Source: Aeromonas popoffii (GTDB lineage: Bacteria; Pseudomonadota; Gammaproteobacteria; Enterobacterales; Aeromonadaceae). Taken from it: a stretch of DNA of 64,000 nt. Location: contig NZ_CDBI01000014.1 of NCBI RefSeq assembly GCF_000820025.1, forward strand, positions 62,001-126,000, read 5' to 3'. The notes beneath the pieces are model-generated. The model did not search any database, was not told the DNA's origin, and saw nothing but the letters and a program-made list of their open reading frames with translations. Of the stretch, positions 26,515 through 35,088 are shown piece by piece (positions within the stretch are counted from its first letter, which is position 1; each line of letters opens with the position of its first letter). Position numbers and translations under genes: made by a program.

Positions 26515-28095
26515 TTATGCCATAGCCAGCGCTCGATGGCGCCGAGCCTTGCGCAGATGATAACCGGAGAAGATCACAAACCAGAGCCCGCTGACAGTAA
26601 AGCCCGCCAGCACGGAATGCATCAGCCCCATGACCAGGTAACCGAGCGCAGCACCGAAGGCGATGGCCAGCGCATAGGGCAGCTGGGTCATCACGTGATC
26701 GATGTGATGGCACCCTGCCCCCGTGGCCGACAGGATACTGGTACTCGAGATGGGCGAGCTGTGATCGCCAAACACAGAGCCTGCCAGCACGGCAGCTAGC
26801 ATGGGCAGCATCAGGCTGATATCACTGGCGGCCGCCATGTCACCGGCCAGCGGCAGCATGATGCCAAAGGTGCCCCAGCTGGTGCCGGTGGCAAACGCCA
26901 TGGCACAGGAGAGGATAAACACCACGGCTGGCAACACTTCGGTCGGCAGGTTGCCGTTGGCCATGGAGGCCAGGTACTTGCCGGTTTCCACGTCACGCAC
27001 CACGGCACCGATAGCCCAGGCGAACAGCAATATGTTGATGGCAGGCAGCATGGCCATGACCCCTTGTGGCGCGGCCTTAATCCAGTTATTCGCACCGAGC
27101 TTGAGGCGCATGGCCAGACCGATGGAGACCACTAGGCTGCACAGAGCGCCATAGACCAGAGAAGAACCGACGTTGGTATTCTCGAACGAGCCGAGCACGC
27201 TGAACGGCAGCCCTTGTTCGCTCAACGCGGCGGCACCGGAGTGGATCATGAAATAGATGGTGGCGACGGTCAGGGTCAGGATCGGCAATACCATGTCGAT
27301 CATGCCGCCGTTGCTCTCTTCCGGGCTCTCCATATCCAGACCGATGGGGCGGCCCTTGGACTCGTCCCACAGCTTGCCCGCCAGCGCCCACTCTTCGTGT
27401 TGACGCATGGGGCCGATATCGAGCTGGAACGCAATCACCACCAGCACCATGACCAGGGTGAACACCGCGTAGAGGTTCATCGGGATCATCTCGACAAAGG
27501 CGGAGATGGGGCTCTGATCTGTCAGACCGTGCGCCGCCATGATGCCGCCCACCAGGGCAATGATGTAGGCTCCCCAGGAGGAGATGGGCATCAGTACGCA
27601 GACGGGCGCCGCGGTGGAGTCCAGCAGATAGGCCAGCTTGGCGCGGGAGATCTGGAAGCGGTCGGTGACCGGACGGCAGATGGCCCCCACCGACAGACTG
27701 TGGAAGAAGTCATCGATGAAGAAGGCAAACACCATCATGCCGGTGAGCGCCTTGGCCCCCTTGCGGGTCTTGGCACGACGCTCAGCCCACTCGGCGAAGG
27801 CGCGGGTCGCACCGGAGACACTCATCAGACTGATGAGGCCGCCCAGCAGCAGCATGAACAGGATCATGTTGACGTTATCACTATTGAGTGCACCGTCGAC
27901 CCAGAAGATCTTGAGCACAGTGTTCAACATGTAATGCAGGGAATCGAGCGGAGAAAACTGATTGAGCAACAGACTACCGGCAACAATACCAACGCCCAGC
28001 GACACCAGGACGCGGCGTGTGATGATCGCCAGAGCGACGGCCAGTAAAGGGGGAATGACAGACCAACCGGAGTCGGCGTAATGAATGATGTCCAT
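26515..28095 (-). CDS. NhaC-family transporter under lysine riboswitch control, predicted lysine transporter
   Basis: Inner-membrane protein of 526 residues with about twelve hydrophobic segments and NhaC-family motifs (FFIDDFFHSLSVGAICRPVTDRF, GTSWGTFGIMLPLA, SVFGDHSSPISSTSILSATGAGCHHIDHV). Annotated homologues are usually called Na+/H+ antiporters. The leader carries a convincing L-box, so I infer lysine transport, as predicted for such genes (LysW group) by comparative genomics. The frame continues upstream to 28200, but that part lies inside the riboswitch; the ATG at 28095 follows AAAGAGAT. It interrupts the tdk-hns neighbourhood. Confidence 0.82.
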   Translation of the reverse strand: MDIIHYADSGWSVIPPLLAVALAIITRRVLVSLGVGIVAGSLLLNQFSPLDSLHYMLNTVLKIFWVDGALNSDNVNMILFMLLLGGLISLMSVSGATRAFAEWAERRAKTRKGAKALTGMMVFAFFIDDFFHSLSVGAICRPVTDRFQISRAKLAYLLDSTAAPVCVLMPISSWGAYIIALVGGIMAAHGLTDQSPISAFVEMIPMNLYAVFTLVMVLVVIAFQLDIGPMRQHEEWALAGKLWDESKGRPIGLDMESPEESNGGMIDMVLPILTLTVATIYFMIHSGAAALSEQGLPFSVLGSFENTNVGSSLVYGALCSLVVSIGLAMRLKLGANNWIKAAPQGVMAMLPAINILLFAWAIGAVVRDVETGKYLASMANGNLPTEVLPAVVFILSCAMAFATGTSWGTFGIMLPLAGDMAAASDISLMLPMLAAVLAGSVFGDHSSPISSTSILSATGAGCHHIDHVMTQLPYALAIAFGAALGYLVMGLMHSVLAGFTVSGLWFVIFSGYHLRKARRHRALAMA

Positions 28096-28153
28096 GATCT
28101 CTTTACACCTAAAGACAGCAGGTGGAGATCTACCGAGAGGATAAAGAAACAAA

Positions 28154-28184
28154 ACCCATGGGGAGGTTATACTCCTCAGCCCCT
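28154..28184 (-). terminator. Expression-platform hairpin of the lysine riboswitch
   Basis: On the minus strand GGGG-CT-GAGG pairs with CCTC-CCC across AGTATAA, then ATGGGTTTTGTTTC. A U-rich tract after the stem fits a terminator formed when lysine is bound. The stem is imperfect. Confidence 0.55.
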
Positions 28185-28185
28185 T

Positions 28186-28356
28186 CAGGTAGCGCTCCAT
28201 AGTGGATGACTATGGCAGTCCTGCACCTGTTCGATGCAGAACCAGCAGCCCGGTATGATGGCCTGGCCACTTCGGCGCTGACTCCTTTCGTTGTGCATCA
28301 CAGGCATCACCCTCCGCACAAGTACTTATAGGCAGCGCGCCTCTACTTAAAGGTAT
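28186..28356 (-). ncRNA. Lysine riboswitch (L-box)
   Basis: Read on the minus strand, the leader has the conserved L-box words in the right order: AGTAGAGGCGCG, AAGTA, GGAGGG, GAAAGG, CGCCGAAG, GGGCTG, a stem CTGCA/TGCAG, GGACTGCCATAG pairing with CTATGG (P5), and the closing GGAGCGCTACC. It lies between a sigma-70-like promoter and the transporter start. Confidence 0.9.
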
Positions 28357-28365
28357 TCGAAGCAC

Positions 28366-28393
28366 ATTTTATCGCGCTGGCACGTTATAGCAA
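28366..28393 (-). promoter_or_regulatory. Promoter of the L-box transcript
   Basis: -35 TTGCTA (28388-28393), 16-base spacer, -10 TAAAAT (28366-28371). Predicted transcription start lies a few bases before the aptamer. Confidence 0.6.
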
Positions 28394-28590
28394 GTTTTTT
28401 GATTAAATCCCCATGCAGGGCGTTTAAAAATGGCGAAATGGTAGTCAAACGGTGCAATTATTTCGATTTTGTCGCTATTTTCATCTATTCAGAACTCAGT
28501 CGAGTATTATGTAGGTCAATATCGCTGGATCCTGCCTGAATCCGAAATAGCTCACTTAATTTTCATGCTGAATTTATTATTTCGCTTATC

Positions 28591-28618
28591 TTGACTTAAT
28601 AGTAATCTGCCGTATAAA
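28591..28618 (+). promoter_or_regulatory. hns promoter
   Basis: -35 TTGACT (28591-28596), 16-base spacer, -10 TATAAA (28613-28618), within an AT-rich stretch, 57 bases before the hns start codon. Confidence 0.75.
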
Positions 28619-28674
28619 TTACACAAAATTACTCTTTTTATTTAATTCACTCCTTTGCTCGCGTGGTGGACACT

Positions 28675-29079
28675 ATGAACGAATTTTTGAAAGTACTGCT
28701 GAATATCCGTAGCTTGCGCGCAGCGTGCCGTGAGCTCACTCTGGAGCAATTGGAAGAGGGGATGGAAAAACTCTCTGCTATTGTTACCGAACGTCAGCAA
28801 GATGAATCCGCCGATCGTCAGGCCCGTGAAGAGCATCAGCGCAAGATTAACGAATATGCCGAAATGCTGAAAGCCGCCGGCATTGACCCTGCCGAACTGG
28901 TGGGAACCGTTGCCACTGAACCGGCCAAAGCCGCGAAAAGCAAGCGCGCCCCTCGCCCGGCCAAATATCGCTATCTGGATAACGGCGTTGAAAAAACCTG
29001 GACCGGTCAGGGCCGCATGCCGTCCGCGATTGCCAAGGCCGTTGCCGACGGTAAATCCGTCGAAGAATTTGCCATCTGA
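28675..29079 (+). CDS. hns: H-NS family nucleoid protein
   Basis: DNA-bending xenogeneic silencer, 134 residues. N-terminal oligomerisation helices (FLKVLLNIRSLRAACRELTLEQLEE), a central coiled coil with many R, E and Q residues, an alanine/proline/lysine linker and the C-terminal AT-hook-like domain KYRYLDNGVEKTWTGQGRMP. The ATG at 28675 gives the usual MNEFLK start; an ATG four codons earlier is in frame. The leader is AT-rich, as expected for autoregulation. A strong terminator follows. Confidence 0.95.
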   Translation: MNEFLKVLLNIRSLRAACRELTLEQLEEGMEKLSAIVTERQQDESADRQAREEHQRKINEYAEMLKAAGIDPAELVGTVATEPAKAAKSKRAPRPAKYRYLDNGVEKTWTGQGRMPSAIAKAVADGKSVEEFAI

Positions 29080-29100
29080 TCAGGTAAACGACCTCCAATA

Positions 29101-29128
29101 AAAAAACCTCGCACTGCGAGGTTTTTTT
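29101..29128. terminator. Bidirectional terminator between hns and the adenosyltransferase gene
   Basis: AAAAAACCTCGC and GCGAGGTTTTTTT with a 3-base loop; runs of T on both strands between convergent genes. Confidence 0.92.
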
Positions 29129-29143
29129 ATGCCGGATGTCAGC

Positions 29144-29710
29144 TCATCGACTCCGTTCTGTCGCCTTGACCCAGAGCACTTCTGGCGTCGCGGTACAGGC
29201 CAGCAGATAGCGGGCTATGGTGAAGAACCAGTCACTCAGCCGGTTGATATAAGGCAGGATGGCGGGATTGATCTGCTCTGCACGGCTCAGACTCAGCAGC
29301 AGGCGCTCACAGCGACGGGTCAGGGTGCGCACTACATGGGCTTGCGCCGCTGCCCGGGAACCACTGGGCAAAATGAAATTGCGCAGCACGGGTAAATTGG
29401 CGCTGTAGTCATCAATTTGCCGCTCCAGTCGCAACGTCCACGCATTATTCACCTGCCAGATGGCCTCCTGCTGACCAGCGCTGGAAAATGCCAGTTCACC
29501 ACCCAGATCGAACAACTCTTGTTGTAACAATAACAGGTCGGCTAATAAGCCGGTTTCAGTGGCAGGAACCTCGGCAATGAGTAGACCTATATGAGAATTT
29601 AATTCATCAATATAACCATAGGTTTCCACCCGCATATCATCCTTGGCCAATTGCACACCATCGGCCAACCGGGTCATACCTTTATCACCCTGCCTTGTAT
29701 ATATTCTCAT
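29144..29710 (-). CDS. PduO-type cob(I)alamin adenosyltransferase
   Basis: Cytoplasmic ATP:cob(I)alamin adenosyltransferase that makes adenosylcobalamin, 188 residues. The N-terminal ATP loop IYTRQGDKGMTRLADG, the helix VETYGYIDELNSHIGL, FILPSGSRAAAQAHVVRTLTRRCER and LNRLSDWFFTIAR-type C-terminal motif (here INRLSDWFF) identify the PduO/MMAB family rather than BtuR/CobO. Its start overlaps the DUF3820 stop by 4 bases, so the two are translationally coupled. No B12-dependent enzyme lies nearby. Confidence 0.9.
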   Translation of the reverse strand: MRIYTRQGDKGMTRLADGVQLAKDDMRVETYGYIDELNSHIGLLIAEVPATETGLLADLLLLQQELFDLGGELAFSSAGQQEAIWQVNNAWTLRLERQIDDYSANLPVLRNFILPSGSRAAAQAHVVRTLTRRCERLLLSLSRAEQINPAILPYINRLSDWFFTIARYLLACTATPEVLWVKATERSR

Positions 29711-29937
29711 ACCGACATCCTGTTAATAATGGGAACAATCATGGATTCGAGCCCGTTGAGCTTGATCTCATAGGCAAGGGCCAACGTCTGGCCCAACGCG
29801 CCAGCGGGAAAGCCGGTACGGGCCATCCACACCAGATAGGGTTCAGGAATATCTATGATGCGCCGCCCCTGATATTTGCCGTAAGGCATCTTGTGGGTCA
29901 GGGTCAACAACACCCGCTCGTCAGACAGCCACTCCAT
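29707..29937 (-). CDS. DUF3820 family small protein
   Basis: 76 residues. HKMPYGKYQGRRIIDIPEPYLVWMARTGFP matches the DUF3820 pattern (a conserved M-P-x-G-K...G motif followed by I-x-D-I-P-x-x-Y-L). A member in Pseudomonas is described as a quorum-sensing-regulated virulence factor; biochemical role unknown. A longer frame begins at 30054 but that extension is shadow sequence of queE, and the ATG at 29937 starts 1 base after the queE stop. Confidence 0.75.
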   Translation of the reverse strand: MEWLSDERVLLTLTHKMPYGKYQGRRIIDIPEPYLVWMARTGFPAGALGQTLALAYEIKLNGLESMIVPIINRMSV

Positions 29938-29938
29938 A

Positions 29939-30610
29939 TTAATCGATGTCCAAATATTTATGGGTCTGGATGGAGAGCCGCCAGTTACGGGCGATGCAGG
30001 TGGCCATCGCCAGCTGGGTGGCTCTGGGCTTCTGGCTGATGGGTTGCAGCGCAATCACCACGTCTGGGCGCAAGGTGGCGGTCGCCAGCAGGGCATCCAG
30101 CTCCTCGATATGGCGCTCAGTGGCCACTGGATGCTTGATCTCGTTGGCACGCTCAAGGGCAGATATCAGCACGGGCAGTCCCCCCTTCATACCAATCTTG
30201 GGCGAAACCGTGACCCAGGTATTGGCGTGGGTCTGGATCTCGCTGGTACCGCTGGTTTCGATCTGCACCTGATAGCCGGCTGCCAGCAAGGTACAGGAGA
30301 GCGCCTGCAAGTCATACAGACAAGGCTCACCCCCGGTGATCACCACATGCCGGGCCTGATAACCGAGCTGCTGGAAACTGGCCAGGATCTGCTCAGTGTT
30401 CATCTTGCTCCAACCATCGGATTCATTGGAACAGTCGAGCACCGCCTGAACCCCCACTTCACGAGCGGGATCGACAATCCAGGTATGACGGGTATCGCAC
30501 CAGGGACAACCCACAGGGCAGCCTTGCAGGCGAACGAAAATGGCGGGCAGGCCGGTGAAGATGCCCTCCCCCTGAATGGTCTGGAATATCTCGTTGATTG
30601 GGTAGTGCAT
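29939..30610 (-). CDS. queE: 7-carboxy-7-deazaguanine synthase QueE
   Basis: Radical-SAM enzyme of the queuosine/preQ0 pathway, converting carboxytetrahydropterin to 7-carboxy-7-deazaguanine. 223 residues, as in E. coli. The cluster motif is C31-x3-C35-x2-C38 (CPVGCPWCD), preceded by NEIFQTIQGEG and followed by ITGGEP. The ATG at 30610 fits the family; the frame extends 14 codons further. queC lies 61 bases upstream in the same direction. Confidence 0.95.
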   Translation of the reverse strand: MHYPINEIFQTIQGEGIFTGLPAIFVRLQGCPVGCPWCDTRHTWIVDPAREVGVQAVLDCSNESDGWSKMNTEQILASFQQLGYQARHVVITGGEPCLYDLQALSCTLLAAGYQVQIETSGTSEIQTHANTWVTVSPKIGMKGGLPVLISALERANEIKHPVATERHIEELDALLATATLRPDVVIALQPISQKPRATQLAMATCIARNWRLSIQTHKYLDID

Positions 30611-30671
30611 CTCGGTCACGGCTTGTTGCAAAAGTCGCGGATTATACCCCAAGCGAGGGCAAGACGCAGGC

Positions 30672-31361
30672 TCACAGTCCGCTTTTCTCGTACAGCCGAG
30701 CCATGATACCCGCCTTGTCGGCCAGATACAGGTTCAACCCCCGGCTACGCAGTTCACAGGCTGGACAGGTGCCACAACCATCGCCAGCGATGCCGTTGTA
30801 GCAAGTCAGCGTCTGCTGGCGCACCGTTTCCAGGTGACCATAGTGATCCGCCAGCGCCCAGGTTTCGGCCTTGTCGAGCCACATCAGCGGGGTATCGAAG
30901 CGAATGCCGCGACCCAGCCCCAGGGAGACCGCCTGATTGAGCGCCTTGACGAACTCGTCGCGACAGTCCGGGTAGCCGGAGAAATCGGTCTCGCACACCC
31001 CGGTGATCACCGATTCGGCGCCCACCTGGTAGGCATAGATGGAGGCCAGGGTCAGAAACAGTATGTTGCGACCCGGCACGAAGGTATTGGGCAGACCATT
31101 GTCCTGCAGCTCGCAGCTGACCGGAATGTCATCCCGGGTCAGGGCCGAGACCGCCAGTTCATTGAGCAGGGTCACGTCCATCACCTTGTGGGCGGCAATA
31201 CCAAGCGCACTGGCCAGTCGGCGAGCCGTCTCAATCTCCTCCCGATGACGCTGGCCATAGTCGAAGGTAATGGCGTGCACCTCGTCATAATGGGCCAGAG
31301 CCTGCACCAGACAGGTGGTACTGTCCTGCCCACCACTGAATACCACGACGGCTTTTTTCAC
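30672..31361 (-). CDS. queC: 7-cyano-7-deazaguanine synthase QueC
   Basis: ATP-dependent synthase that turns QueE's product into preQ0. 229 residues; PP-loop SGGQDSTT (9-16), [24 protein letters not shown] and the zinc-binding cysteines [16 protein letters not shown] near the C-terminus. With queE it forms a queuosine-biosynthesis pair; queD and queF are not in this window. Confidence 0.96.
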   Translation of the reverse strand: MKKAVVVFSGGQDSTTCLVQALAHYDEVHAITFDYGQRHREEIETARRLASALGIAAHKVMDVTLLNELAVSALTRDDIPVSCELQDNGLPNTFVPGRNILFLTLASIYAYQVGAESVITGVCETDFSGYPDCRDEFVKALNQAVSLGLGRGIRFDTPLMWLDKAETWALADHYGHLETVRQQTLTCYNGIAGDGCGTCPACELRSRGLNLYLADKAGIMARLYEKSGL

Positions 31362-31382
31362 TTTTTCACTCCTTCAGGCAGT

Positions 31383-32003
31383 TCAAGTACGGCGACCTTG
31401 TGCAAAGTCATGCCACTGCCGGTTTAAATGGGTAAAGAGGTTCATCAGCGGGGCGAAGCGCGCGGGCTCACCCTCCCACTGGGATAACAGATGGTAGCCC
31501 GCCTCCAGGGTCGACAACGCCTCGGGAAACGGCTTCTTGCGAATGGAGTACTGGCCCGGTATGGCACCGAGCTTGATCCTGGGCAGCCGCAGCAGGGCCG
31601 GACTGCTGTGCAAGATGCGATACGCCTTGCGCCAGGTGCCATCGAGCAGCAAAAAGCAGACCTGACGGTACTCCCCCGCCTGGCGCAGTTGATCGCGCAC
31701 CTGATCCAGCCCCAGCGCATGTTCGTCAGGCCAGAGCAGATAGCAGTGCACCTTGGGATCCGCCAGCAAGGCATTGAGCCAATGTGCCTCGGCAAAATCC
31801 TCCCCGACATGAATGCTGGCGCGGGTGAGGGAGGCGGCCAGCAGGGCGGCGGTCCCCTTGGGATGCCCCGCTTCGCTCGGATGCTGCAAAATATGGAGGG
31901 GAGCAAGATGAGACACCTGCTGAATATAATCACACAGACAGGCTTTGAGTGCTCTGGCGCAACGTGTACAGTATCGACTGTTCTTGTCGTTGGGCTGTTT
32001 CAT
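31383..32003 (-). CDS. DTW-domain protein, TapT-like tRNA-uridine aminocarboxypropyltransferase
   Basis: About 206 residues. A zinc-knuckle CTRCARALKACLCDY near the N-terminus and LLDGTWRKAYRI identify the DTW family, whose E. coli member TapT adds an aminocarboxypropyl group to U47 of tRNA. The start is uncertain: the ATG at 32003 shares its bases with the opposite gene's ATG; in-frame alternatives lie at 32036 and 32072 (GTG), neither with a clear ribosome site. It lies next to queC, so two tRNA-modification functions are adjacent. Confidence 0.82.
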   Translation of the reverse strand: MKQPNDKNSRYCTRCARALKACLCDYIQQVSHLAPLHILQHPSEAGHPKGTAALLAASLTRASIHVGEDFAEAHWLNALLADPKVHCYLLWPDEHALGLDQVRDQLRQAGEYRQVCFLLLDGTWRKAYRILHSSPALLRLPRIKLGAIPGQYSIRKKPFPEALSTLEAGYHLLSQWEGEPARFAPLMNLFTHLNRQWHDFAQGRRT

Positions 32004-32580
32004 GTCGTCAGAAAAATCAGGATTGCTCTGGGTCATCACGCTTTCACTCGCCAGCTTGTTGCTTTTCTTCACAGTACCGAATCATTTGCTCTCCTTCGAA
32101 CGCGCCCTGATCGCCCAAGGCGAAGGGTGGCGCATCATAACAGGCAATCTGGCCCACACCAATTTATGGCACCTGCTGCTCAACCTGAGTGGCCTGTGCG
32201 TGATCTACAGCCTGTTTCGCGAATACCTGACGGGCTGCCGCCTGCCGGTATTGCTGCTGTTACTGGGGTGCGCGGTCGGTGTCGGCATCTGGTGGTTATG
32301 CCCGCAGACCCTGTGGTACATGGGGCTGTCGGGAGCCTTGCACGGCCTGTTCGTGTGGGGAGCCTTGCAGGACATCCGCTATCGCCGCTATTCGGGCTGG
32401 CTGATGCTGTTGGGGGTGGTCATCAAGCTCGGAGTGGACTTCTACAGCGCGGGCGAGAGCCCGGCTTCTGCACTGATTGGTGCCCGGGTTCACATCGAAT
32501 CACATCTGATTGGCTCGGTGGCGGGCCTGCTGCTCGGCCTGTTGCCGGTCAGTCTCGGCAGTCAGGCCATCAAGGAGTGA
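32002..32580 (+). CDS. rrtA: Rhombosortase
   Basis: Short intramembrane serine protease of the rhomboid superfamily, 192 residues and about six transmembrane segments. HTNLWHLLLNLSG, the nucleophile S110 in GLSGALHG, and HIESHLIG with H168 as the likely base match rhombosortases, which process GlyGly-CTERM proteins for the type II secretion route. No GlyGly-CTERM substrate was recognised among the genes of this window. It is divergent from the DTW gene and the two ATG codons overlap in a CATG. Confidence 0.85.
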   Translation: MSSEKSGLLWVITLSLASLLLFFTVPNHLLSFERALIAQGEGWRIITGNLAHTNLWHLLLNLSGLCVIYSLFREYLTGCRLPVLLLLLGCAVGVGIWWLCPQTLWYMGLSGALHGLFVWGALQDIRYRRYSGWLMLLGVVIKLGVDFYSAGESPASALIGARVHIESHLIGSVAGLLLGLLPVSLGSQAIKE

Positions 32581-32602
32581 TGGTGCCCAACACCAGGTTG
32601 CC

Positions 32603-32635
32603 TTGACAAAAAAGCAGGCCGGGGGTGTACCCGGC
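32603..32635 (-). terminator. pyrF terminator
   Basis: Arms GGCCGGG (32616-32622) and CCCGGCC (32629-32635) followed on the minus strand by TGCTTTTTTG. Lies between convergent rrtA and pyrF. Confidence 0.85.
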
Positions 32636-32644
32636 CTTCAAATC

Positions 32645-33346
32645 TTAACGCCCAGTCAGCTCCGCATTGATGCTTGACAACATGGCGGCGGGATCGTCTG
32701 CCTGGGTGATGGGGCGACCTATGACCAGATAGTCGGCGCCGGCTTGCGTCGCAGCCAGCGGCGTCATCACCCGGCGTTGATCCCCGGCCGCAGACCCGGT
32801 GGGGCGAATACCCGGGGTCACCAGCTTGAAGTCGGCGCCGAGCAAGGCCTTGAGATCACGAGCCTCATTGGCGGAGCAGACCACCCCATCCAGCCCGGCT
32901 GCCTTGGTCAATGTGGCGAGCCGGATCACCTGCTCGGCCGGGCTCACGTCCAGACCAAGCGGCGCCATGTCGGATTGCTCCATGCTGGTCAGCACTGTCA
33001 CCCCGATCAGCAGCGGCGCCTTGTCGCCATAGGGCAGCAACGCCTCTCTGGCAGCACGCATCATTCGCTCGCCACCACTGGCATGGACGTTGACCATCCA
33101 GACACCCAGCTCGGCACTGGCGGCCACGGCCTTGGCCACGGTATTGGGAATGTCGTGAAACTTCAGATCCAGAAACACATCAAATCCCTTGGCCACCAGC
33201 TGACGCACAAACTGGGGACCAAACAGGGTAAACATCTCCTTGCCCACCTTGAGGCGGCACTGGGCCGGAGAGATACGTTCAATGAACGCGAAGGCATCGG
33301 CCTCGTGCTGATAATCCAGCGCGACCAGTACTTTAGGATCTAGCAT
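32645..33346 (-). CDS. pyrF: Orotidine-5'-phosphate decarboxylase
   Basis: Last step of UMP synthesis, 233 residues. LVALDY at the start, the catalytic [10 protein letters not shown], the VHASGG strand, TPGIRP and the phosphate-binding YLVIGRPIT are all present. The ATG at 33346 ([12 protein letters not shown]) fits the family; the frame extends to 33394. It follows lapB by 125 bases, as in enterobacteria. Confidence 0.96.
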   Translation of the reverse strand: MLDPKVLVALDYQHEADAFAFIERISPAQCRLKVGKEMFTLFGPQFVRQLVAKGFDVFLDLKFHDIPNTVAKAVAASAELGVWMVNVHASGGERMMRAAREALLPYGDKAPLLIGVTVLTSMEQSDMAPLGLDVSPAEQVIRLATLTKAAGLDGVVCSANEARDLKALLGADFKLVTPGIRPTGSAAGDQRRVMTPLAATQAGADYLVIGRPITQADDPAAMLSSINAELTGR

Positions 33347-33471
33347 CTCACTTCCTATTGATTGTTGTTCACCATCTGGGCGTGGCGTCACCATCCAAGC
33401 CCAGGCTCAACCTGATAACACCGCAGCGGCACTTGCCGCACACGGCATCTCACTTTCAATTGATTTGGCTC

Positions 33472-34638
33472 TTATTCGCCGTCCAGGCCGCGGATCGGCT
33501 TGATGGATCCCCACTGACGGCAGGATGGGCACTGCCAGAACAGCGAGTGGGTGGCAAAGCCGCACTGCCGACACTTGTGGGTAGATTTGATCTTGATCTG
33601 TTCGCCAACCAGTTGCTGCAGCAACTCCAGGCTCTCCTTGGCAGGCCCCTCCTCCGCACTGGCCAGCTGGAAGCCCACCAGCTGGTAGAAACCCTTCATG
33701 GAAGGATGACGGCGCAGCTGGCGCAGCACCAACGCGCGGGCCTGACTCAGGCCATCACGCTCCTCCACCAGTTTGGCAAGGGCCAGGGTCACGCTGACGC
33801 CGGCGTGATCCTCCACCGCCTGTTCCAGCAAGGGAATGAGCTCGAGAGAGCGGCCCTGGCGCTGATAGCATTCGGTGAGCCAGGGGATGGCCTCGGAAGC
33901 AAAGTCGATGTCCTGCTCGAACACCCGCAGCAGATCCTTGCTTGCCTGCTCATACTGCCCCGCCGCCATCGCCAGTTCGGCCAGTCGCAGGCTGGCACGG
34001 GCACACGCTGGATTGACACCCAGCGCCCGCTTGAGCTTGGCAAGCCCCGCAGGCTTGTCGCCGTCGCGCAATGCACTGTCTGCCTGCTCGCAATAGAAAT
34101 GCGAGATGGGATCGGCCAGCTTCTTGCCCTGATACTTTTGCAACCGCACTGCGACCTCAATGGCCTTGTCCCAGTCACGTAACTGCTGATGGATGATCAG
34201 CAACTGGGCCAGCGCAGTCTCTTCATAGTCGCCGTCTTCGCACAGCTCGTTCCAGAGCGCCTCGGCTCTATCCAGCAAGCCTGCAGCCAGGAAGTCGCGC
34301 GCGAGTTCCTGCAGCGCGAGCTGGCGCTGTTCACGGGTCAGCTCACGGGTCACCAGGTTTTGGTGGATCTTGATGGCTCGGTCAACCTCGCCACGCTGAC
34401 GAAACAGATTGCCAAGCGAGAGATGGGTTTCGATGGTTTCGCTGTCCACTTCCAGCAGCTGGATGAAGAGATCCACCGCCTTGTCCGACTCGTCAGACAG
34501 CAAATAGTTGAGGCCCGCCACATACTGGCGGGAAAATTGGTTACTCTGTTTCTGGGTGTCCTGGCGAACACTCCTGCGCCCCATGTACCAGCCATAGCCA
34601 GCGGCAATCGGCAACAGCAGGAAAAGCAGTTCAAGCAT
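33472..34638 (-). CDS. lapB: Lipopolysaccharide assembly protein B
   Basis: Inner-membrane regulator of LPS synthesis that, in E. coli, brings LpxC to FtsH for degradation. 388 residues with one N-terminal transmembrane helix (about 2-19), a series of TPR repeats (about 35-350) and a C-terminal rubredoxin-like zinc module with CRQCG and CPSC. It starts 9 bases after lapA, forming the conserved lapAB pair. Confidence 0.95.
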   Translation of the reverse strand: MLELLFLLLPIAAGYGWYMGRRSVRQDTQKQSNQFSRQYVAGLNYLLSDESDKAVDLFIQLLEVDSETIETHLSLGNLFRQRGEVDRAIKIHQNLVTRELTREQRQLALQELARDFLAAGLLDRAEALWNELCEDGDYEETALAQLLIIHQQLRDWDKAIEVAVRLQKYQGKKLADPISHFYCEQADSALRDGDKPAGLAKLKRALGVNPACARASLRLAELAMAAGQYEQASKDLLRVFEQDIDFASEAIPWLTECYQRQGRSLELIPLLEQAVEDHAGVSVTLALAKLVEERDGLSQARALVLRQLRRHPSMKGFYQLVGFQLASAEEGPAKESLELLQQLVGEQIKIKSTHKCRQCGFATHSLFWQCPSCRQWGSIKPIRGLDGE

Positions 34639-34647
34639 CGAGGGACA

Positions 34648-34932
34648 TTATTCCTTGACTGCCGACCGAGCCAGCTCCAACTCGCGGGATTGACGACGCA
34701 TGGTGCGGTTGAGGGTACGGTTTTGCATTTTTAGGCGCAAAAACAACAGACCGAACACCAGCCAACCCAGCAGAAAACCACCACCAAAGAAGAAACCCAG
34801 CAACATGGAGAGCGAGAACTCCCCCTGGGCAATCAGATAATTGAACTGCACCAGTTGACCATTTTGCGACCCGATGGCCAAGGTCAGAATAAACACCAGC
34901 ACCAGCGGAATGAGGGCCAAGATACGCTTCAT
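34648..34932 (-). CDS. lapA: Lipopolysaccharide assembly protein A
   Basis: Small inner-membrane protein, 94 residues, with two hydrophobic segments (about 5-20 and 42-66) separated by SQNGQLVQFNYLIAQGEFSL and a basic, glutamate-containing coiled C-terminus. Works with LapB in LPS assembly. AGGAGC precedes the ATG. Confidence 0.92.
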   Translation of the reverse strand: MKRILALIPLVLVFILTLAIGSQNGQLVQFNYLIAQGEFSLSMLLGFFFGGGFLLGWLVFGLLFLRLKMQNRTLNRTMRRQSRELELARSAVKE

Positions 34933-35060
34933 AGGAGCTCCCTGTCAGTATCTAATGAAAGGCTGATTATCCTTAAAATCACGGGCAGACTCTAGCGCGA
35001 ATGGGAAAAGACTTGGAGAAACCGGACGATTGGCACAATAGCGGCTATAAAAACAAAAAA

Positions 35061-35078
35061 GGCATACCCAAGTATGCC
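35061..35078 (-). terminator. ihfB terminator
   Basis: Arms GGCATAC and GTATGCC with a 4-base loop; the minus strand continues into TTTTTTGTTTTT. Confidence 0.88.
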
Positions 35079-35088
35079 GTTTTCTGCA

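Noticed and set aside
28096-28200. N-terminal extension of the NhaC-family protein
   Set aside because: It lies in the riboswitch and its expression platform, and the family begins at the ATG at 28095.
31362-31382. Possible preQ1 riboswitch before queC
   Set aside because: Only 21 bases separate queC from the upstream gene, too short for an aptamer.
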